Shown: piece after piece, positions 28,424 to 39,717 of the stretch
Layout: each line of letters opens with the position of its first letter
How positions within the stretch are numbered: position 1 is the stretch's first letter
Assembly: GCA_902596915.1 (NCBI GenBank)
Contig: CACJVQ010000002.1
Span: forward strand, 1-64,000
DNA: 64,000 nucleotides
Direction: 5' to 3'
DNA from: an uncultured Pelagibacteraceae bacterium
GTDB taxonomy: Bacteria; Pseudomonadota; Alphaproteobacteria; Pelagibacterales; Pelagibacteraceae
Notes under the pieces: generated by a model
The model's database searches: none
Told to the model about the DNA's origin: nothing
Seen by the model: the letters and a program-made list of their open reading frames with translations, nothing else
Program-made: the position numbers and the translations under genes

Positions 28424-29251
28424 ATGAATTTTTTTAGTCAACTTTATCAAAATTATGTAAGATTCGTTTTAGTGGTTAAAAAATTATTAAAAAGAATTCC
28501 AATTATAAAAAGAATATATCCCTCTATAATAAAAAAAATCTATAATTATATTAATACTGATGAAATTAATTACGAGTATTTTGGTCTAAAGTTAAAAGGC
28601 AATATAAAAGAACCAATGGATAAGGAAATATTCTTATTCAGTGAATATGAGCATCTTCAAATTGATTATCTTCTTAAATTAATGAAAGAATCAAAATTTG
28701 ACTACTTTATAGATGTTGGTGCAAATTCAGGGTTATATAGCATGGTTGTAGCTAAAAATGACTGTAAGATTAAAATAAAAAGCTTTGAGCCAATAAAAAA
28801 AACAATATTAAAATTTAAAGAGAATATTCAACTCAATAAAAATTTAAATAACATTGAGATTTTTGAATTTGGACTTTCAAATAAAAATTCAGAATTACTA
28901 ATGAAATCATTGAAAAAAAAAAATTATATACAAACTGGTGGATTTGGAGTCGCACAAAGTGGAGAAATATTAAATAATCTACATACTGAGTATGCGGAAT
29001 TTAAAAAAGGAGATGATATTTTTAGTTTAGAAAATAAAAATATTATTTTGAAAATTGATGCCGAAGGACATGAAAAAGAGGTTATTCAAGGTTTAGAAAA
29101 TAATTTAAATAAAAACAGTATTTTATTACAAATCGAAATATTTGATAAAAATTTTGATGTTATGAATAATATTCTAAAAGATAAAAATTTTAATCAAATC
29201 CATATGATAAAAAGTGATGGTAAAAAAGATTATTATTATAAAAATTATTAA
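28424..29251 (+). CDS. FkbM-family methyltransferase
   Basis: A 275-residue SAM-dependent methyltransferase. Motif I is DVGANSGLYS (97-106), and the family hallmark KIDAEGHEKEVIQG lies at about residue 209-222. FkbM enzymes O-methylate sugars in capsule, LPS or secondary metabolites; the substrate here is unknown. The first 45 residues contain basic and hydrophobic stretches suggesting membrane association. It is alone on the plus strand between two minus-strand units and ends 5 bases from a tRNA-Ser 3' end, a typical place for acquired genes. Confidence 0.8.
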   Translation: MNFFSQLYQNYVRFVLVVKKLLKRIPIIKRIYPSIIKKIYNYINTDEINYEYFGLKLKGNIKEPMDKEIFLFSEYEHLQIDYLLKLMKESKFDYFIDVGANSGLYSMVVAKNDCKIKIKSFEPIKKTILKFKENIQLNKNLNNIEIFEFGLSNKNSELLMKSLKKKNYIQTGGFGVAQSGEILNNLHTEYAEFKKGDDIFSLENKNIILKIDAEGHEKEVIQGLENNLNKNSILLQIEIFDKNFDVMNNILKDKNFNQIHMIKSDGKKDYYYKNY

Positions 29252-29256
29252 ATATT

Positions 29257-29346
29257 TGGCGGAGAGAATGGGATTCGAACCCATGATAGAGTTTCCCCTA
29301 TACACGCTTTCCAAGCGTGCGCCTTCAACCACTCGGCCACCTCTCC
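29257..29346 (-). tRNA. tRNA-Ser (GGA)
   Basis: A class II tRNA with a long variable arm. Acceptor GGAGAGG pairs with TCTCTCC, discriminator G73 and encoded CCA. The anticodon stem CACGC/GCGTG closes TTGGAAA, giving anticodon GGA. It starts 2 bases after the lepA stop on the same strand, so it is probably processed from the lepA transcript. Confidence 0.95.
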
Positions 29347-29348
29347 AT

Positions 29349-31160
29349 TTATTTCTCCTTAGATATTTTGAGCACACCTATGAATGCTTCTTGTGGGATC
29401 TCAACTTTTCCAAATTGTTTTGCCCTTGCTTTTCCTTTTTTTTGCTTTTCAAGTAGCTTTCTTTTTCTGTCAGTAGCTCCTCCACCATGAATTTTGGTTA
29501 AAACATCTTTTTTAAAACCTTTAATTGTTTCTCGCGCAATAATCTTTCCGCCTATTGCTGCTTGGACTGGAATCATAAAGTTATGTCTTGGAATTAAATC
29601 TTTTAATTTCTCACATACCTCTCTACCAGTCTTTTGAGCAAAGTCTTTGTGTATCATCATAGCTAATGCATCTACTGGTTCTGTGTTTACTAAAATACCC
29701 ATTTTAACAAGATCTCCCTCTCTATGACCTATTATTTCATAATCAAAACTAGCATATCCACTTGTCATAGATTTTAATCGATCATTAAAATCAAATACTA
29801 TTTCATTTAATGGTAATTCATAATTTACAACTGCTCTACTTCCGGAGTAACTTAAGTTTGTTTGAATTCCTCTTTTATCTTGGCATATTTTCATTATGGG
29901 ACCAAGATACTGATCGGGAGTAATAATAGTTGCCTTGATCCAAGGTTCTTCAATAAATTTTATCAAACTTGGATCTGGTAAACTTGATGGATTTTGTAAA
30001 TCTTTTATCTCACCATTGTTCATATGGATCTTATATACAACGCCAGGAGTTGTAGTTAATAGATTTATGTCAAACTCTCTTTCAAGCCTTTCTGTAACTA
30101 TTTCTAAGTGCAATAAACCTAGAAAACCACACCTGAAACCTAAGCCTAGAGCACTTGAAGACTCGGGTTCAAAAGAAAAACTCGAGTCATTTAACTTTAA
30201 TTTAGCTAATCCGTCTTTTAATTTTTGATACTCAGAGCTATCGACTGGAAATAATCCACAAAACACTACCGGTTTACTTGGCTTAAAACCAGGTAACGAC
30301 TCTGATAATGGTTTAGATGCATCACAGATTGTATCTCCAACTTTTGTCTCTGATAAAATTTTTATTCCTGTTGTTATAAACCCAATCTCTCCAGAATTTA
30401 GTTCATCAACATCTTTTGGTTTGGGTGTAAAAACTCCTACTTTCTCAACAAAATATTCCTGATTTGTAGACATCATTTTAATTTTCATATTATTTTTGAT
30501 TTTTCCATCAATTACTCTTACTAAAATGACTACGCCTAAATATGTATCATACCAACTATCTACTAATAAACACTTTAGTTTTTGATCTTTTTGACCTTTT
30601 GGACCTGGAAGAGTATGGATAATTTGTTCTAAAATTTCATCAATTCCTTCACCAGTCTTTCCAGAACATGGAACAGCATTGGATGTGTCAATACCTATTA
30701 CATCTTCAATTTGTTTATTTGTTCTATCAATGTCTGAAGCTGGTAAATCAATTTTATTTAAAACTGGTATTATTTCATGATTTATATCAAGAGCTTGATA
30801 AACATTCGCCAATGTTTGAGCTTCAACTCCTTGAGTACTATCCACAATTAATATTGAACCTTCACAGGCATACAAAGATCTACTTACTTCATAGCTGAAA
30901 TCAACATGACCTGGGGTATCTATAATATTAAGAATATAATTTTTCCCATCTTTAGATTTATAATTTAATTTTACCGTTTGAGCTTTAATAGTTATACCTC
31001 TCTCTCTTTCAATATCCATCGAGTCTAGTACTTGAGCTTTCATTTCTCTGTCTGTCAAACCACCACATTTATGTATAATTCTATCTGCTATAGTTGACTT
31101 GCCATGGTCAATATGAGCAATGATTGCAAAATTTCTGATATTATCAATTTCAGTAGACAT
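29349..31160 (-). CDS. lepA: Elongation factor 4 (LepA)
   Basis: Ribosome-associated GTPase that affects initiation and back-translocation. The 603-residue protein has G1 AHIDHGKST (15-23), the G3 DTPGHVDF, the G4 NKID, and the LepA-specific C-terminal [24 protein letters not shown]. Normal length. It abuts pheT with no gap and is followed by tRNA-Ser, as the end of the thrS to lepA run. Confidence 0.96.
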   Translation of the reverse strand: MSTEIDNIRNFAIIAHIDHGKSTIADRIIHKCGGLTDREMKAQVLDSMDIERERGITIKAQTVKLNYKSKDGKNYILNIIDTPGHVDFSYEVSRSLYACEGSILIVDSTQGVEAQTLANVYQALDINHEIIPVLNKIDLPASDIDRTNKQIEDVIGIDTSNAVPCSGKTGEGIDEILEQIIHTLPGPKGQKDQKLKCLLVDSWYDTYLGVVILVRVIDGKIKNNMKIKMMSTNQEYFVEKVGVFTPKPKDVDELNSGEIGFITTGIKILSETKVGDTICDASKPLSESLPGFKPSKPVVFCGLFPVDSSEYQKLKDGLAKLKLNDSSFSFEPESSSALGLGFRCGFLGLLHLEIVTERLEREFDINLLTTTPGVVYKIHMNNGEIKDLQNPSSLPDPSLIKFIEEPWIKATIITPDQYLGPIMKICQDKRGIQTNLSYSGSRAVVNYELPLNEIVFDFNDRLKSMTSGYASFDYEIIGHREGDLVKMGILVNTEPVDALAMMIHKDFAQKTGREVCEKLKDLIPRHNFMIPVQAAIGGKIIARETIKGFKKDVLTKIHGGGATDRKRKLLEKQKKGKARAKQFGKVEIPQEAFIGVLKISKEK

Positions 31161-33569
31161 TTAAGATCTAATTTTTGCGCCAGATTTAGTTTCTACAGTT
31201 GAAATAATTAACTTATTAATTTTTTCAAGATCACTCTCTTCAAGAGTCTTTTCAGATGATTGAATTGTTACATTGAGAGCTATCGACTTTTTGTCTTCAG
31301 GAATATTTTCACCTTCATAAATATCAAAAATTTTAATAGATCTAATTAAATTTTTATCAATTGATGATATTATTTCTATTAAATCCTGTGCCTTAAAATT
31401 TTTATTTACAACAAATGCAAAGTCTCTTTCTGATTTTTGATAATCTGAGTACTCAAAATTTGTTTTTAGGTCTTTGAGTTTTGATTTATGCTCCCTTAGA
31501 TAATCTATATAAATTTCAAAACCAACCAGACCTTCAGTTTTAATATCAAGTTTTTTTAAAATATTTGGATGGATTTCACCAAAATAAGCAACAGGGTCTA
31601 TTTCGTCCTTATCAAGATAGACAGAGCCAGATTTGCCTGGGTGATAATATGAAGGAGATTTATCTCTTACAAAAAAACTTTGCCTATCGTATCCAGCTTC
31701 GACTAGTGTCTGAATTACATCCTTCTTAACGTCAAAAACATCAACTATCCTGTCTTTTTCTTTCCAGTTTAATCTTGATACTTTTCCTGATTTTATCGCA
31801 CCAATTATCGTCGATTGCTCGCCTGGCTGACTACCCTTAAAAATTGGTCCAATTTCAAACAGTGAAATATCTTTAAATCCTCTGTCTAAATTTTTCTTTA
31901 AATAAAATGTCAAATTTGTGAAAATCGAATTTCGTAGAACATCTAAGTCTGAACTTATTGGATTTACTATTTTAATTTCTTTTAGATTTTCTTTAAAAAG
32001 TTTGTTTATTTTTGAATCTGTGAATGACCATGTTACAGTCTCAAAATATCCTTTAGATGCCACAGAACGTTGAAGAAAGTGAAAAAGTTTTTGTTGTGCA
32101 TTTAAAGTATCTTTTATTTTTGTTTTTTCAGGTTGTAAGGTTTCTATGTTCTCATATCCTTTAATTCTTACTATTTCTTCAACTATATCAATTGGTTGAG
32201 TTATATCAGGTCTCCAAGTAGGTATTTTTAAATCTAATTTAAATTTTTCCTTTGAAACTTCAAATCCTAGATCGGTTAAAATTTTAATTATTTCATTATC
32301 ACTTACTTTAAAGCCAGTTATTTTTTCAAATAAAGAGACATTAAATTTAATTTTATTCTTTTCATGCTTATCGGTTTGTTGAATATCAAAATTACTTATT
32401 TTACCGCCACAAATCTCAGATATCAATTCAGCAGCTTTTGACAAACCTAATTCGATCGATTGAGGATCAATCCCTCTTTCAAATCTGAATTTTGCATCAG
32501 TATCAATATTTAATAATTTTGAAGTTTTTCTAATTGATCTAGGAATAAAATAGGCAGATTCTAATAAAATATTTTTAGTATTAATTTCAGTTCCAGAACG
32601 TGTTCCTCCAATGATTCCTCCCAAGCCTAAAACTCCAGATTTATCAGAAATAACACACATATCATCATCTAATTTATACTCTTTGTTATCAAGAGCTTCA
32701 AAAGTTTCACCCTTTTTTGAATTTCTTACTATAATTTCCTTATCAATTTTATCTGCATCATATGCATGAAGCGGTCTATTTAAATCTAACATCACATAAT
32801 TTGTAATATCAACAACTGCTGAAATTGGTTTTTGACCAAGCGAAATAATTTTTTCTTTAAGCCATTGAGGACTTTCTTTATTAGTAACATCCTCAATTAA
32901 GCAACTACCAAATACAGTACAACCTTGATTTTTATCTTTTGTAATTGAAACATTAATTTTTTGTGATCCATTTTTTTTAATATTTTTAGGTGAAATTTTT
33001 TTTAATTTACCAACCCCAGCAGCAGCAAGATCTCTAGCTATACCTCTTACCCCCAAGCAATCAGGACGATTAGGTGTAATTGATAAATCTACAACTTTTT
33101 CAGTATTACTTTTAAAAAAATTTTTACCAATTTTATCAGAGTATTTACTAGTTGTTAGTTCTGTTATTCCTTCACTTTCATTTGATAAGTTAAGTTCAGA
33201 CTCTGAACACAGCATTCCATAGGAAGTAACACCTCTAATCTTACTAACTGAGAGTTTCATGTTATTTTTTGGAATTATTGATCCTGGACCTGCATAAATA
33301 GTCAAAAGATCTTTTTTTGCATTTGGTGCTCCGCATACTACCTTAACAGTATCATCTAACCCAATATCAACATCGCATATTCTCAGTCTATCTGCATTCG
33401 GATGCTGTTCAGCATTAATAATTTTTGCTACTTTAAAACTGTCTAATCCAGAGCTTAGATTTTCAAAACTTTCAACTTCTAAACCAATATCTGTTAGTTT
33501 TTCAATTAACTCGTTATCTTTCTTTTGAGTGTCTAAGTGCTCCTTTAACCAACCTATGGTAAATTTCAT
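31161..33569 (-). CDS. pheT: Phenylalanyl-tRNA synthetase beta subunit
   Basis: Large subunit of the (alpha-beta)2 enzyme, containing the editing site. The 802-residue protein has an N-terminal tRNA-binding OB domain (about 40-150, [13 protein letters not shown]), the B3/B4 editing region, the B5 domain, and a C-terminal ferredoxin-like anticodon-binding domain (from about 705). It overlaps pheS by 4 bases. The length is ordinary. Confidence 0.96.
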   Translation of the reverse strand: MKFTIGWLKEHLDTQKKDNELIEKLTDIGLEVESFENLSSGLDSFKVAKIINAEQHPNADRLRICDVDIGLDDTVKVVCGAPNAKKDLLTIYAGPGSIIPKNNMKLSVSKIRGVTSYGMLCSESELNLSNESEGITELTTSKYSDKIGKNFFKSNTEKVVDLSITPNRPDCLGVRGIARDLAAAGVGKLKKISPKNIKKNGSQKINVSITKDKNQGCTVFGSCLIEDVTNKESPQWLKEKIISLGQKPISAVVDITNYVMLDLNRPLHAYDADKIDKEIIVRNSKKGETFEALDNKEYKLDDDMCVISDKSGVLGLGGIIGGTRSGTEINTKNILLESAYFIPRSIRKTSKLLNIDTDAKFRFERGIDPQSIELGLSKAAELISEICGGKISNFDIQQTDKHEKNKIKFNVSLFEKITGFKVSDNEIIKILTDLGFEVSKEKFKLDLKIPTWRPDITQPIDIVEEIVRIKGYENIETLQPEKTKIKDTLNAQQKLFHFLQRSVASKGYFETVTWSFTDSKINKLFKENLKEIKIVNPISSDLDVLRNSIFTNLTFYLKKNLDRGFKDISLFEIGPIFKGSQPGEQSTIIGAIKSGKVSRLNWKEKDRIVDVFDVKKDVIQTLVEAGYDRQSFFVRDKSPSYYHPGKSGSVYLDKDEIDPVAYFGEIHPNILKKLDIKTEGLVGFEIYIDYLREHKSKLKDLKTNFEYSDYQKSERDFAFVVNKNFKAQDLIEIISSIDKNLIRSIKIFDIYEGENIPEDKKSIALNVTIQSSEKTLEESDLEKINKLIISTVETKSGAKIRS

Positions 33570-34633
33570 CTGCTAAGACCTCTATAATTTGATGGAACAT
33601 CCAATGGATCAAAACCAAAATGATTAAGCCATCTATAGTCAGTCTCAAAAAAAGCTCTTAAATCATTGATTCCATATTTAAGCATTCCAAGTCTATCTAT
33701 ACCAATCCCAAAAGCATAACCTTGGTACTTATCTGGATTTACTTTAACATTCTTAAGTACATTGGGATGCACCATCCCACAACCAAGAATTTCTAACCAT
33801 TTATCTCCTTCTCCAATTACTATTTTTCCATCTTTTATCTCATAACCAATATCTACTTCTGCAGATGGTTCAGTGAAAGGAAAGTGACTAGGTCTGAATC
33901 TCATTTTTATTTTATCCACTTCAAAAAATGATTTTATGAAATAATTCAAGCATCCTTTTAGATGACCCATGTTTATGTCTTTATCTATATGAAGACCTTC
34001 AACTTGGTGAAACATAGGAGAATGAGTTTGATCACTATCAGATCTATATGTTCTGCCTGGAGCTATAATTTTAAATGGAGGTTTTCCATTTAGCATTGTT
34101 CTAACTTGTACTGGAGAAGTATGAGTTCTTAATAATAATTCTTTATTATTGTCTATATAAAAAGTGTCATGCATATCTCTAGCTGGATGATTGTCAGGTG
34201 TATTTAATGCAGTAAAATTATAATGCTCATTCTCTATGTCTGGTCCTTCTTCAACGCTAAACCCAATTTCTGAAAATATTGACGATATCTCGTCAATTAC
34301 TTGTGAAACAGGATGTATTTTTCCTCGAGTAAATTCTCTCTCAGGTAATGTTACATCTACTTTTTCATTTTCAAGTTTAGAGTTAATCTCTTTTGTTTCA
34401 ATTTCTTGAAGTTTAGAATCTATCTTATCTTGAAGTTCGTTTTTTATTGAATTTAAATCCGATGCAAATTTTTTTCGCTCATCAGTTGGTAAAGATCCTA
34501 AATTTTTAAAAGAATTAGAAATCTTTCCATTTTTACCAAATAATTCTGTTTTTATTTGATTTAAACTTTCAATATTCAAATCATTATTTAATTTATTCAA
34601 ATAATCATCTTTGATTTTTTTAATATCGGACAT
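33566..34633 (-). CDS. pheS: Phenylalanyl-tRNA synthetase alpha subunit
   Basis: Catalytic subunit that charges tRNA-Phe. The 355-residue protein has an N-terminal coiled coil (about 1-90) and the class II core: [16 protein letters not shown] (motif 2 region) and [10 protein letters not shown], ending with motif 3 [17 protein letters not shown]. It lies after rplT and overlaps pheT. Confidence 0.96.
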   Translation of the reverse strand: MSDIKKIKDDYLNKLNNDLNIESLNQIKTELFGKNGKISNSFKNLGSLPTDERKKFASDLNSIKNELQDKIDSKLQEIETKEINSKLENEKVDVTLPEREFTRGKIHPVSQVIDEISSIFSEIGFSVEEGPDIENEHYNFTALNTPDNHPARDMHDTFYIDNNKELLLRTHTSPVQVRTMLNGKPPFKIIAPGRTYRSDSDQTHSPMFHQVEGLHIDKDINMGHLKGCLNYFIKSFFEVDKIKMRFRPSHFPFTEPSAEVDIGYEIKDGKIVIGEGDKWLEILGCGMVHPNVLKNVKVNPDKYQGYAFGIGIDRLGMLKYGINDLRAFFETDYRWLNHFGFDPLDVPSNYRGLSR

Positions 34634-34676
34634 ATTTGTAGAATATTTGTTAACTCTAGAAAAACAACAATGAATA

Positions 34677-35033
34677 TTAATTCAATGCTGCTTGAGCTTT
34701 TTTAACTATAGTTTTAAATGCTTCAGGATTATCATAAGCAATTTCAGCAAGTATTTTTCTGTCAATTTTAATACCAGATTTGCTTAAACCATTAACAAAC
34801 TTGGAATAAGTCATCCCTTCAGCTCTTACCCCAGCATTTATCCTGGTAATCCATAGCGATTTAAAATCTCTTTTTTTATTTCTTCTATCTCTGTAGGCAT
34901 ACTGCATAGCTTTTTCCATAGCCTGTCTTGCAGCTCTTATAGTGTTTTTTCTTCTTCCCCACTGACCTTTAACAGCTTTCAATACTTTTTTATGTTTAGC
35001 TCTGCTTGTTACACCTCTTTTTACTCTAGCCAT
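34677..35033 (-). CDS. rplT: 50S ribosomal protein L20
   Basis: A 118-residue 23S rRNA-binding protein with the family opening [19 protein letters not shown] and the rRNA-binding [13 protein letters not shown]. In many bacteria L20 represses the infC-rpmI-rplT operon by binding its mRNA. It starts one base after the rpmI stop. A 43-base gap separates it from pheS. Confidence 0.97.
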   Translation of the reverse strand: MARVKRGVTSRAKHKKVLKAVKGQWGRRKNTIRAARQAMEKAMQYAYRDRRNKKRDFKSLWITRINAGVRAEGMTYSKFVNGLSKSGIKIDRKILAEIAYDNPEAFKTIVKKAQAALN

Positions 35034-35034
35034 T

Positions 35035-35241
35035 TTATCCTCTTAAGTTATACGGCATGTAAGATTTTACAATTTTTCCATCTTGTTTAGATAGTACCGT
35101 AGTTCCTCTTTGCTTTCTTATCTGTGAATTAGTTCTTTTTATCATACCATGTCTTTTACCCGCTTGAGCAGTTATAACTTTTCCTCTTGCAGATACTTTA
35201 AATCTTTTTTTTGCTGAACTTTTTGTTTTTAATTTAGGCAT
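35035..35241 (-). CDS. rpmI: 50S ribosomal protein L35
   Basis: A 68-residue basic protein with the L35 pattern [15 protein letters not shown] and [19 protein letters not shown]. It sits between infC and rplT as usual. The 55-base gap before it is the likely site of any L20-mediated control, but no clear pseudoknot could be drawn. Confidence 0.97.
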   Translation of the reverse strand: MPKLKTKSSAKKRFKVSARGKVITAQAGKRHGMIKRTNSQIRKQRGTTVLSKQDGKIVKSYMPYNLRG

Positions 35242-35296
35242 AATTTTTGTGGGGGTTATACAAATATTGTTATTAATTTACAACTACAAATATAGC

Positions 35297-35842
35297 TTAT
35301 AAAGGCTGAATAACCATGATCATTTGCTTGCCATCAAACTTTGGCTGAAGTTCTACACGTCCAATTGCTTCCATATCTATTTTTATCTTATCCATAAGCT
35401 CATGCCCTAAACTAGAATGCTGAAGTTCTCTACCTTTGAACCTAATTGTAAATTTTACCTTGTCACCTTTTGCAATAAATTTTTGTGCATTTTTTATTTT
35501 AAATGAATAATCGTGAACTTCTGTAACTGGTCGTAATTTAATTTCTTTTAGTTCAATCTTTTTCTGTTTTTTCTTTGCTTTGTTTGCTTTTTTTTGTGCA
35601 TCATATTTATATTTTCCCATATCCATAATTTTGCACACAGGAGGTTTTGCATTAGGAGCGATTTCAATTAAATCTAAACCTTGTTCCTTAGCTCTACTAA
35701 TAGCATCTTGTAAATTTAGAATTCCTAAATTATCACCATCGCTTGCTATAACTTGAACATCTTGTGAAGTTATTCTTTGATTTGTTCTAGGACCTCTAGA
35801 TTTTGTTCTTCTCTGGAAATAATTTTGTTTAAAATCTGCCAC
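35297..35842 (-). CDS. infC: Translation initiation factor IF-3
   Basis: Prevents premature subunit joining and checks the start codon. The 181-residue protein has both domains: N-domain with NQRITSQDVQVIASDG and C-domain with KEIKLRPVTEVHDYSFKIKNA and KGDKVKFTIRFKGRE. The start codon is GTG at 35842, right after the thrS stop, instead of the AUU used by enterobacteria for autoregulation. The non-ATG start may still allow IF-3 to discriminate against its own mRNA. Confidence 0.95.
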   Translation of the reverse strand: MADFKQNYFQRRTKSRGPRTNQRITSQDVQVIASDGDNLGILNLQDAISRAKEQGLDLIEIAPNAKPPVCKIMDMGKYKYDAQKKANKAKKKQKKIELKEIKLRPVTEVHDYSFKIKNAQKFIAKGDKVKFTIRFKGRELQHSSLGHELMDKIKIDMEAIGRVELQPKFDGKQMIMVIQPL

Positions 35843-37759
35843 TTAGATTGAAGGTGCTTTATTAAGAGCAGAGTATTTTTTTAAGAATTCTTTTAAATCC
35901 ATAGTTTCTTGTTTTTTAGAATCCAATCTTCTAATAGTTACTGTGTTACTGTCAACTTCTTTTTTTCCACATATTAGTAGCATTGGAACTTTAGTTAATG
36001 AATGTTCTCTTATTTTATAATTTAAATTATGATTTTTTAAATCTACTTCAGAAGAAATCCCTGCTTTTTTTAACTGGCTATTTACTTCTTTTGCATAATC
36101 ATCAAAATCACTCGAGATAGGAATTACTATTGTTTGAACTGGACAAAGCCAAAAAGGTAATTTCCCTGAATAATTTTCAATTAAAATTCCAATAAACCGT
36201 TCTAATGATCCAAATAAAGCTCGGTGAAGCATTACAGGAACTTTTTTATTTCCATCGCTATCAACAAATGAGGCGCCTAATCTACCTGGTAAGTTTAAAT
36301 CTACTTGCAAAGTTCCACATTGCCAATCTCTTCCAATTGCATCTCTTAAAACAAATTCTATTTTTGGACCATAAAAAGCTCCTTCGCCCTTATTAATAGA
36401 ATATTCTAATTTTGTTGCTTTAATTGCTTCTAATAAAGCGGCCTCTGATTTATCCCAAACCTGATCGTCACCAACTCTTAATTCTGGTCTATCAGAATAT
36501 TTTAAAATTACTTCTTCAAATCCTAAATCTTTATAAATTTCCAAAATTAAATTAGTTACAGTTAAACATTCTTCAGTAATTTGTTCCTCAGTACAAAAAA
36601 TATGTGCATCATCTTGAGTGAAAGCTCTAACACGCAATAACCCATGAAGTGCACCTGATGGTTCATACCTATGAACCTTTCCAAATTCTGACATTTTAAG
36701 TGGTAAATCTCGATAACTTTTTAAACCTTGATTAAAAACTTGAACGCAACCTGGACAATTCATTGGTTTTATTGCAAATACTTTTTCATCAGGTGTAGTA
36801 GAAGTATACATATTGGCTCCAAATTTTTCCCAATGACCAGATTTCTCCCACAGTGAGCGATCTAATATTTCTGGAGTATTTATTTCTCGATACCCTGCTG
36901 TTTCTTGTTTCATTCTCATATATGAAATAAGTTTTTGGAATAAACTCCAACCTTTTTGATGCCAAAATACAGATCCGGGACTTTCTTCTCTGAAATGGAA
37001 CAAATCCATTTCTTTACCAATTTTTCTGTGATCTCTTTTTTCGGCTTCTTCTATTCTATTTAAATAATCATCTAACTCTCTTTGCGTAGACCAACTTGTT
37101 CCGTAGACTCTTTGCAACATTTCATTATTAGAATCGCCTCTCCAATAAGCACCTGAGACTTTTGTTAATTTAAAATATTTTCCAATTTTACCAGTTGAAC
37201 TTAAATGAGGGCCCCTGCATAAATCATGCCAATCTCCATGAAAATATAAAGACACTTCTTCTCCCTCTGGAATATTTTCTATTATCTCAGCTTTATATAT
37301 TTCTCCCTTTTTTTTAAAATGTTCAATTGCGTCATTTCTTTTCCAAACCTCTCTATAAGTTTTTTCATCTCGATCTACTATTTCTTTCATTTTGTTTTCA
37401 ATTTTATTTAGATCTTCTATTGTAAAAGGTTCTTTTCTTGCAAAATCGTAATAAAAGCCATCTTCAATAACTGGTCCTATTGTAACTTGCGTCCCTGGAA
37501 ATAATTCTTGAACTGCCATAGCGAGTATGTGAGCAGTATCATGTCTTATGGTCTCTAAACCTTCTTTATCTTTTGATGTAAATATCTTTATCGAAGAATC
37601 TTTAGAAATACTATGATTTAAATCTTTTAATTCTCCATCAACGCTTATTAGCAAAGCTTGCTTTGATAGAGATTTGCTAATTTTTTCTGCAACTTCAAAT
37701 CCCGAGATACTTTTTTCAAAATTAATTTTTTTTCCGTCTGGTAATGTAATATCTGGCAT
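35843..37759 (-). CDS. thrS: Threonyl-tRNA synthetase
   Basis: Charges tRNA-Thr. The 638-residue protein has an N-terminal TGS domain (1-60), the editing domain with HDTAHILA (the HxxxH zinc pair), class II motif 2 LLRVRAFTQDDAHIF, motif 3 LHRALFGSLERFIGILIE, and a C-terminal anticodon-binding domain from about residue 535. It shares one base with the upstream glycosyltransferase stop (TAATG) and abuts infC. Normal length. Confidence 0.97.
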   Translation of the reverse strand: MPDITLPDGKKINFEKSISGFEVAEKISKSLSKQALLISVDGELKDLNHSISKDSSIKIFTSKDKEGLETIRHDTAHILAMAVQELFPGTQVTIGPVIEDGFYYDFARKEPFTIEDLNKIENKMKEIVDRDEKTYREVWKRNDAIEHFKKKGEIYKAEIIENIPEGEEVSLYFHGDWHDLCRGPHLSSTGKIGKYFKLTKVSGAYWRGDSNNEMLQRVYGTSWSTQRELDDYLNRIEEAEKRDHRKIGKEMDLFHFREESPGSVFWHQKGWSLFQKLISYMRMKQETAGYREINTPEILDRSLWEKSGHWEKFGANMYTSTTPDEKVFAIKPMNCPGCVQVFNQGLKSYRDLPLKMSEFGKVHRYEPSGALHGLLRVRAFTQDDAHIFCTEEQITEECLTVTNLILEIYKDLGFEEVILKYSDRPELRVGDDQVWDKSEAALLEAIKATKLEYSINKGEGAFYGPKIEFVLRDAIGRDWQCGTLQVDLNLPGRLGASFVDSDGNKKVPVMLHRALFGSLERFIGILIENYSGKLPFWLCPVQTIVIPISSDFDDYAKEVNSQLKKAGISSEVDLKNHNLNYKIREHSLTKVPMLLICGKKEVDSNTVTIRRLDSKKQETMDLKEFLKKYSALNKAPSI

Positions 37760-38913
37760 TAATTAAATAGTTTTTTGTATTCTGAATAAGTAGAAAAACA
37801 CATTTTTTCAACATTAAATTTTTTTACTGCATTTTCTCTTCCATTATTACCAATTTTGCTGATTTCATCAGAGTCCATATTCATTACTTTAATTATCTTT
37901 TCAGATAATTCATCAGAGTTTCCTGCTTCAAATAAAATACCAGTTTTTCCATCTATCACAGTTTCATTAGATCCACCTAAATTACTCGCTAAAATCACTT
38001 TTTGCATGGATTGTGCTTCAACTGATACTCTACCAAATGCTTCCGGCTCTATTGATGCAGAAATAATTATATCTGAAATTTTGTAAGCTAATGGCATATT
38101 TTTACAGTGATCGATAAATCTAATTTGTTTTGTAAGTCTATATTGTTCGACAAGTCTAATAAGTTTTTTTTTGTAAAGGTCTCGTCCTTGATCATTGCCA
38201 AGAATAACTGCTATGAAAGCATCGTTACCTAATTGAATATTTACTTTATTTAAAGCTTCTAAAAACATTTCTTGTCCTTTCCAAGCAGTTAGTCTTCCAG
38301 GTAATAAAATTATTTTTTTACCAACAATTAAATTCCAGGATTTGAATAAGTTATCTTCATCATTTTCAAGAGTTGTAGAAGCATCATAATAGTCTGTATT
38401 AATCCCACGAAAGATGGAGAGTAACTTTTTTTTATCTGATAAGTATTCTGAATAGTTCTCTTTAATGTGTGAAAATATAAAATTTGATCCTGCAATAATT
38501 AAATCTGATCTAACCATAACAGAATTATAAAATTTTTTTATATTGCTTTTAAAATTATATGTTCCATGGAAAGTGGTAACAAATTTTGTTCTCGTTATTT
38601 TTGTTGCAATTAAACATGACCAAGCTGGAGCTCTACTTCTTGCATGAACTATATTTATTCCATTTATCAGAATAATAATTGAAATAACAATTGAATTAAT
38701 AAGTATGAGTAAGGGATTTTTAGATTGAACAGGGAGTCTAATTACTTTAACTTTTTTTTTATCAATAAATTTTAATAGTTCACCACCACTTGTTATTAAA
38801 TACGAACCAACATTATTTTCTGGCAAATAATGAGCAATATCATAGCATCCAGTTTCAGCTCCACCGTAACCTAGTTTAGGAATTACTTGAAGGACTTTTA
38901 ATTTAGACTGCAT
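37759..38913 (-). CDS. Glycosyltransferase family 4
   Basis: A 384-residue GT-B glycosyltransferase. It shows an N-terminal nucleotide-sugar acceptor domain with KLGYGGAETG, the donor-binding ILPGRLTAWKGQE, and the EAFGRVSVEAQ element (the family E-x7-E). It is likely to build LPS or another surface glycan. Unusually it is the first gene of the run containing thrS-infC-rpmI-rplT-pheS-pheT-lepA, sharing one base with thrS. Its start is 42 bases from the divergent hydrolase gene. Confidence 0.83.
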   Translation of the reverse strand: MQSKLKVLQVIPKLGYGGAETGCYDIAHYLPENNVGSYLITSGGELLKFIDKKKVKVIRLPVQSKNPLLILINSIVISIIILINGINIVHARSRAPAWSCLIATKITRTKFVTTFHGTYNFKSNIKKFYNSVMVRSDLIIAGSNFIFSHIKENYSEYLSDKKKLLSIFRGINTDYYDASTTLENDEDNLFKSWNLIVGKKIILLPGRLTAWKGQEMFLEALNKVNIQLGNDAFIAVILGNDQGRDLYKKKLIRLVEQYRLTKQIRFIDHCKNMPLAYKISDIIISASIEPEAFGRVSVEAQSMQKVILASNLGGSNETVIDGKTGILFEAGNSDELSEKIIKVMNMDSDEISKIGNNGRENAVKKFNVEKMCFSTYSEYKKLFN

Positions 38914-38955
38914 GTGGTAATAATATTATAAACTTGATCAACTTTATTACTTTAT

Positions 38956-39717
38956 ATGAAAAAATATAAATTTCTAAGAATTTCTAAATATAAAAAACTA
39001 AGATATATAGCAAATAATTATAAAAAAAAACTTTACGTAGTTTTTTTACCTGGTTTTGCATCTGATATTGACGGTGAAAAACCAAAGAAATTTTTAAAAT
39101 TTGCCATTCAAAATAAACTTGGATTTTTAGCCATGGAATACTTTGGTCATGGAAGATCATCAGGAGAATTTACAAGAGGTAACATCACTAAATGGTCAAA
39201 TGACGCAAGAATTACAATAAGTAAAATAGTTAAAAAAAATGACTTTATACTAATTGGATCTAGCATGGGTGGCTGGATTTCTTTGTTAATGCATAGATAT
39301 TATAGTTCGCAAATTAAAGGTTTTTTAGGAATTGGATCTGCTCCTGAATTTCTTACAAGAATTATGTGGAAAAAATTTTCAAAAAAAACAAAAAGTGAAA
39401 TTTTGAAAGAAGGTATCTCAAAAATTAAAAATGGTGATTATGAGTATTTAATAACAAAACAGCTAATTTTAGACGGTAAAAAAACCAGTAATAAAGTTCT
39501 TAATAAAAAATTATACAACACAAATCCTGTAACTATGGTTCATGGGCAGAAGGATGAAGTAGTTCCTGTAATGTATTCAAGAAAAGTTTTAAAAATTTTT
39601 CCTAATGCAGAAAAAAAACTACTAGTGATAAAAAATGGAGATCATAGCCTTTCTTCGAAAAAAAATTTAAATATTATTTGTAAAGAGTTAAAATCTATAA
39701 TCAAAAAAGTTAACTAG
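38956..39717 (+). CDS. Alpha/beta-hydrolase
   Basis: A 253-residue hydrolase fold. The nucleophile elbow is GSSMGG with Ser103; the acid is Asp200 in HGQKDEVVP and the base is His230 in NGDHSL. The oxyanion region is FLPGFASD. No signal peptide, so probably cytoplasmic. The substrate (ester, thioester or peptide) cannot be read. It overlaps the end of convergent gltB by 8 bases. Confidence 0.82.
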   Translation: MKKYKFLRISKYKKLRYIANNYKKKLYVVFLPGFASDIDGEKPKKFLKFAIQNKLGFLAMEYFGHGRSSGEFTRGNITKWSNDARITISKIVKKNDFILIGSSMGGWISLLMHRYYSSQIKGFLGIGSAPEFLTRIMWKKFSKKTKSEILKEGISKIKNGDYEYLITKQLILDGKKTSNKVLNKKLYNTNPVTMVHGQKDEVVPVMYSRKVLKIFPNAEKKLLVIKNGDHSLSSKKNLNIICKELKSIIKKVN

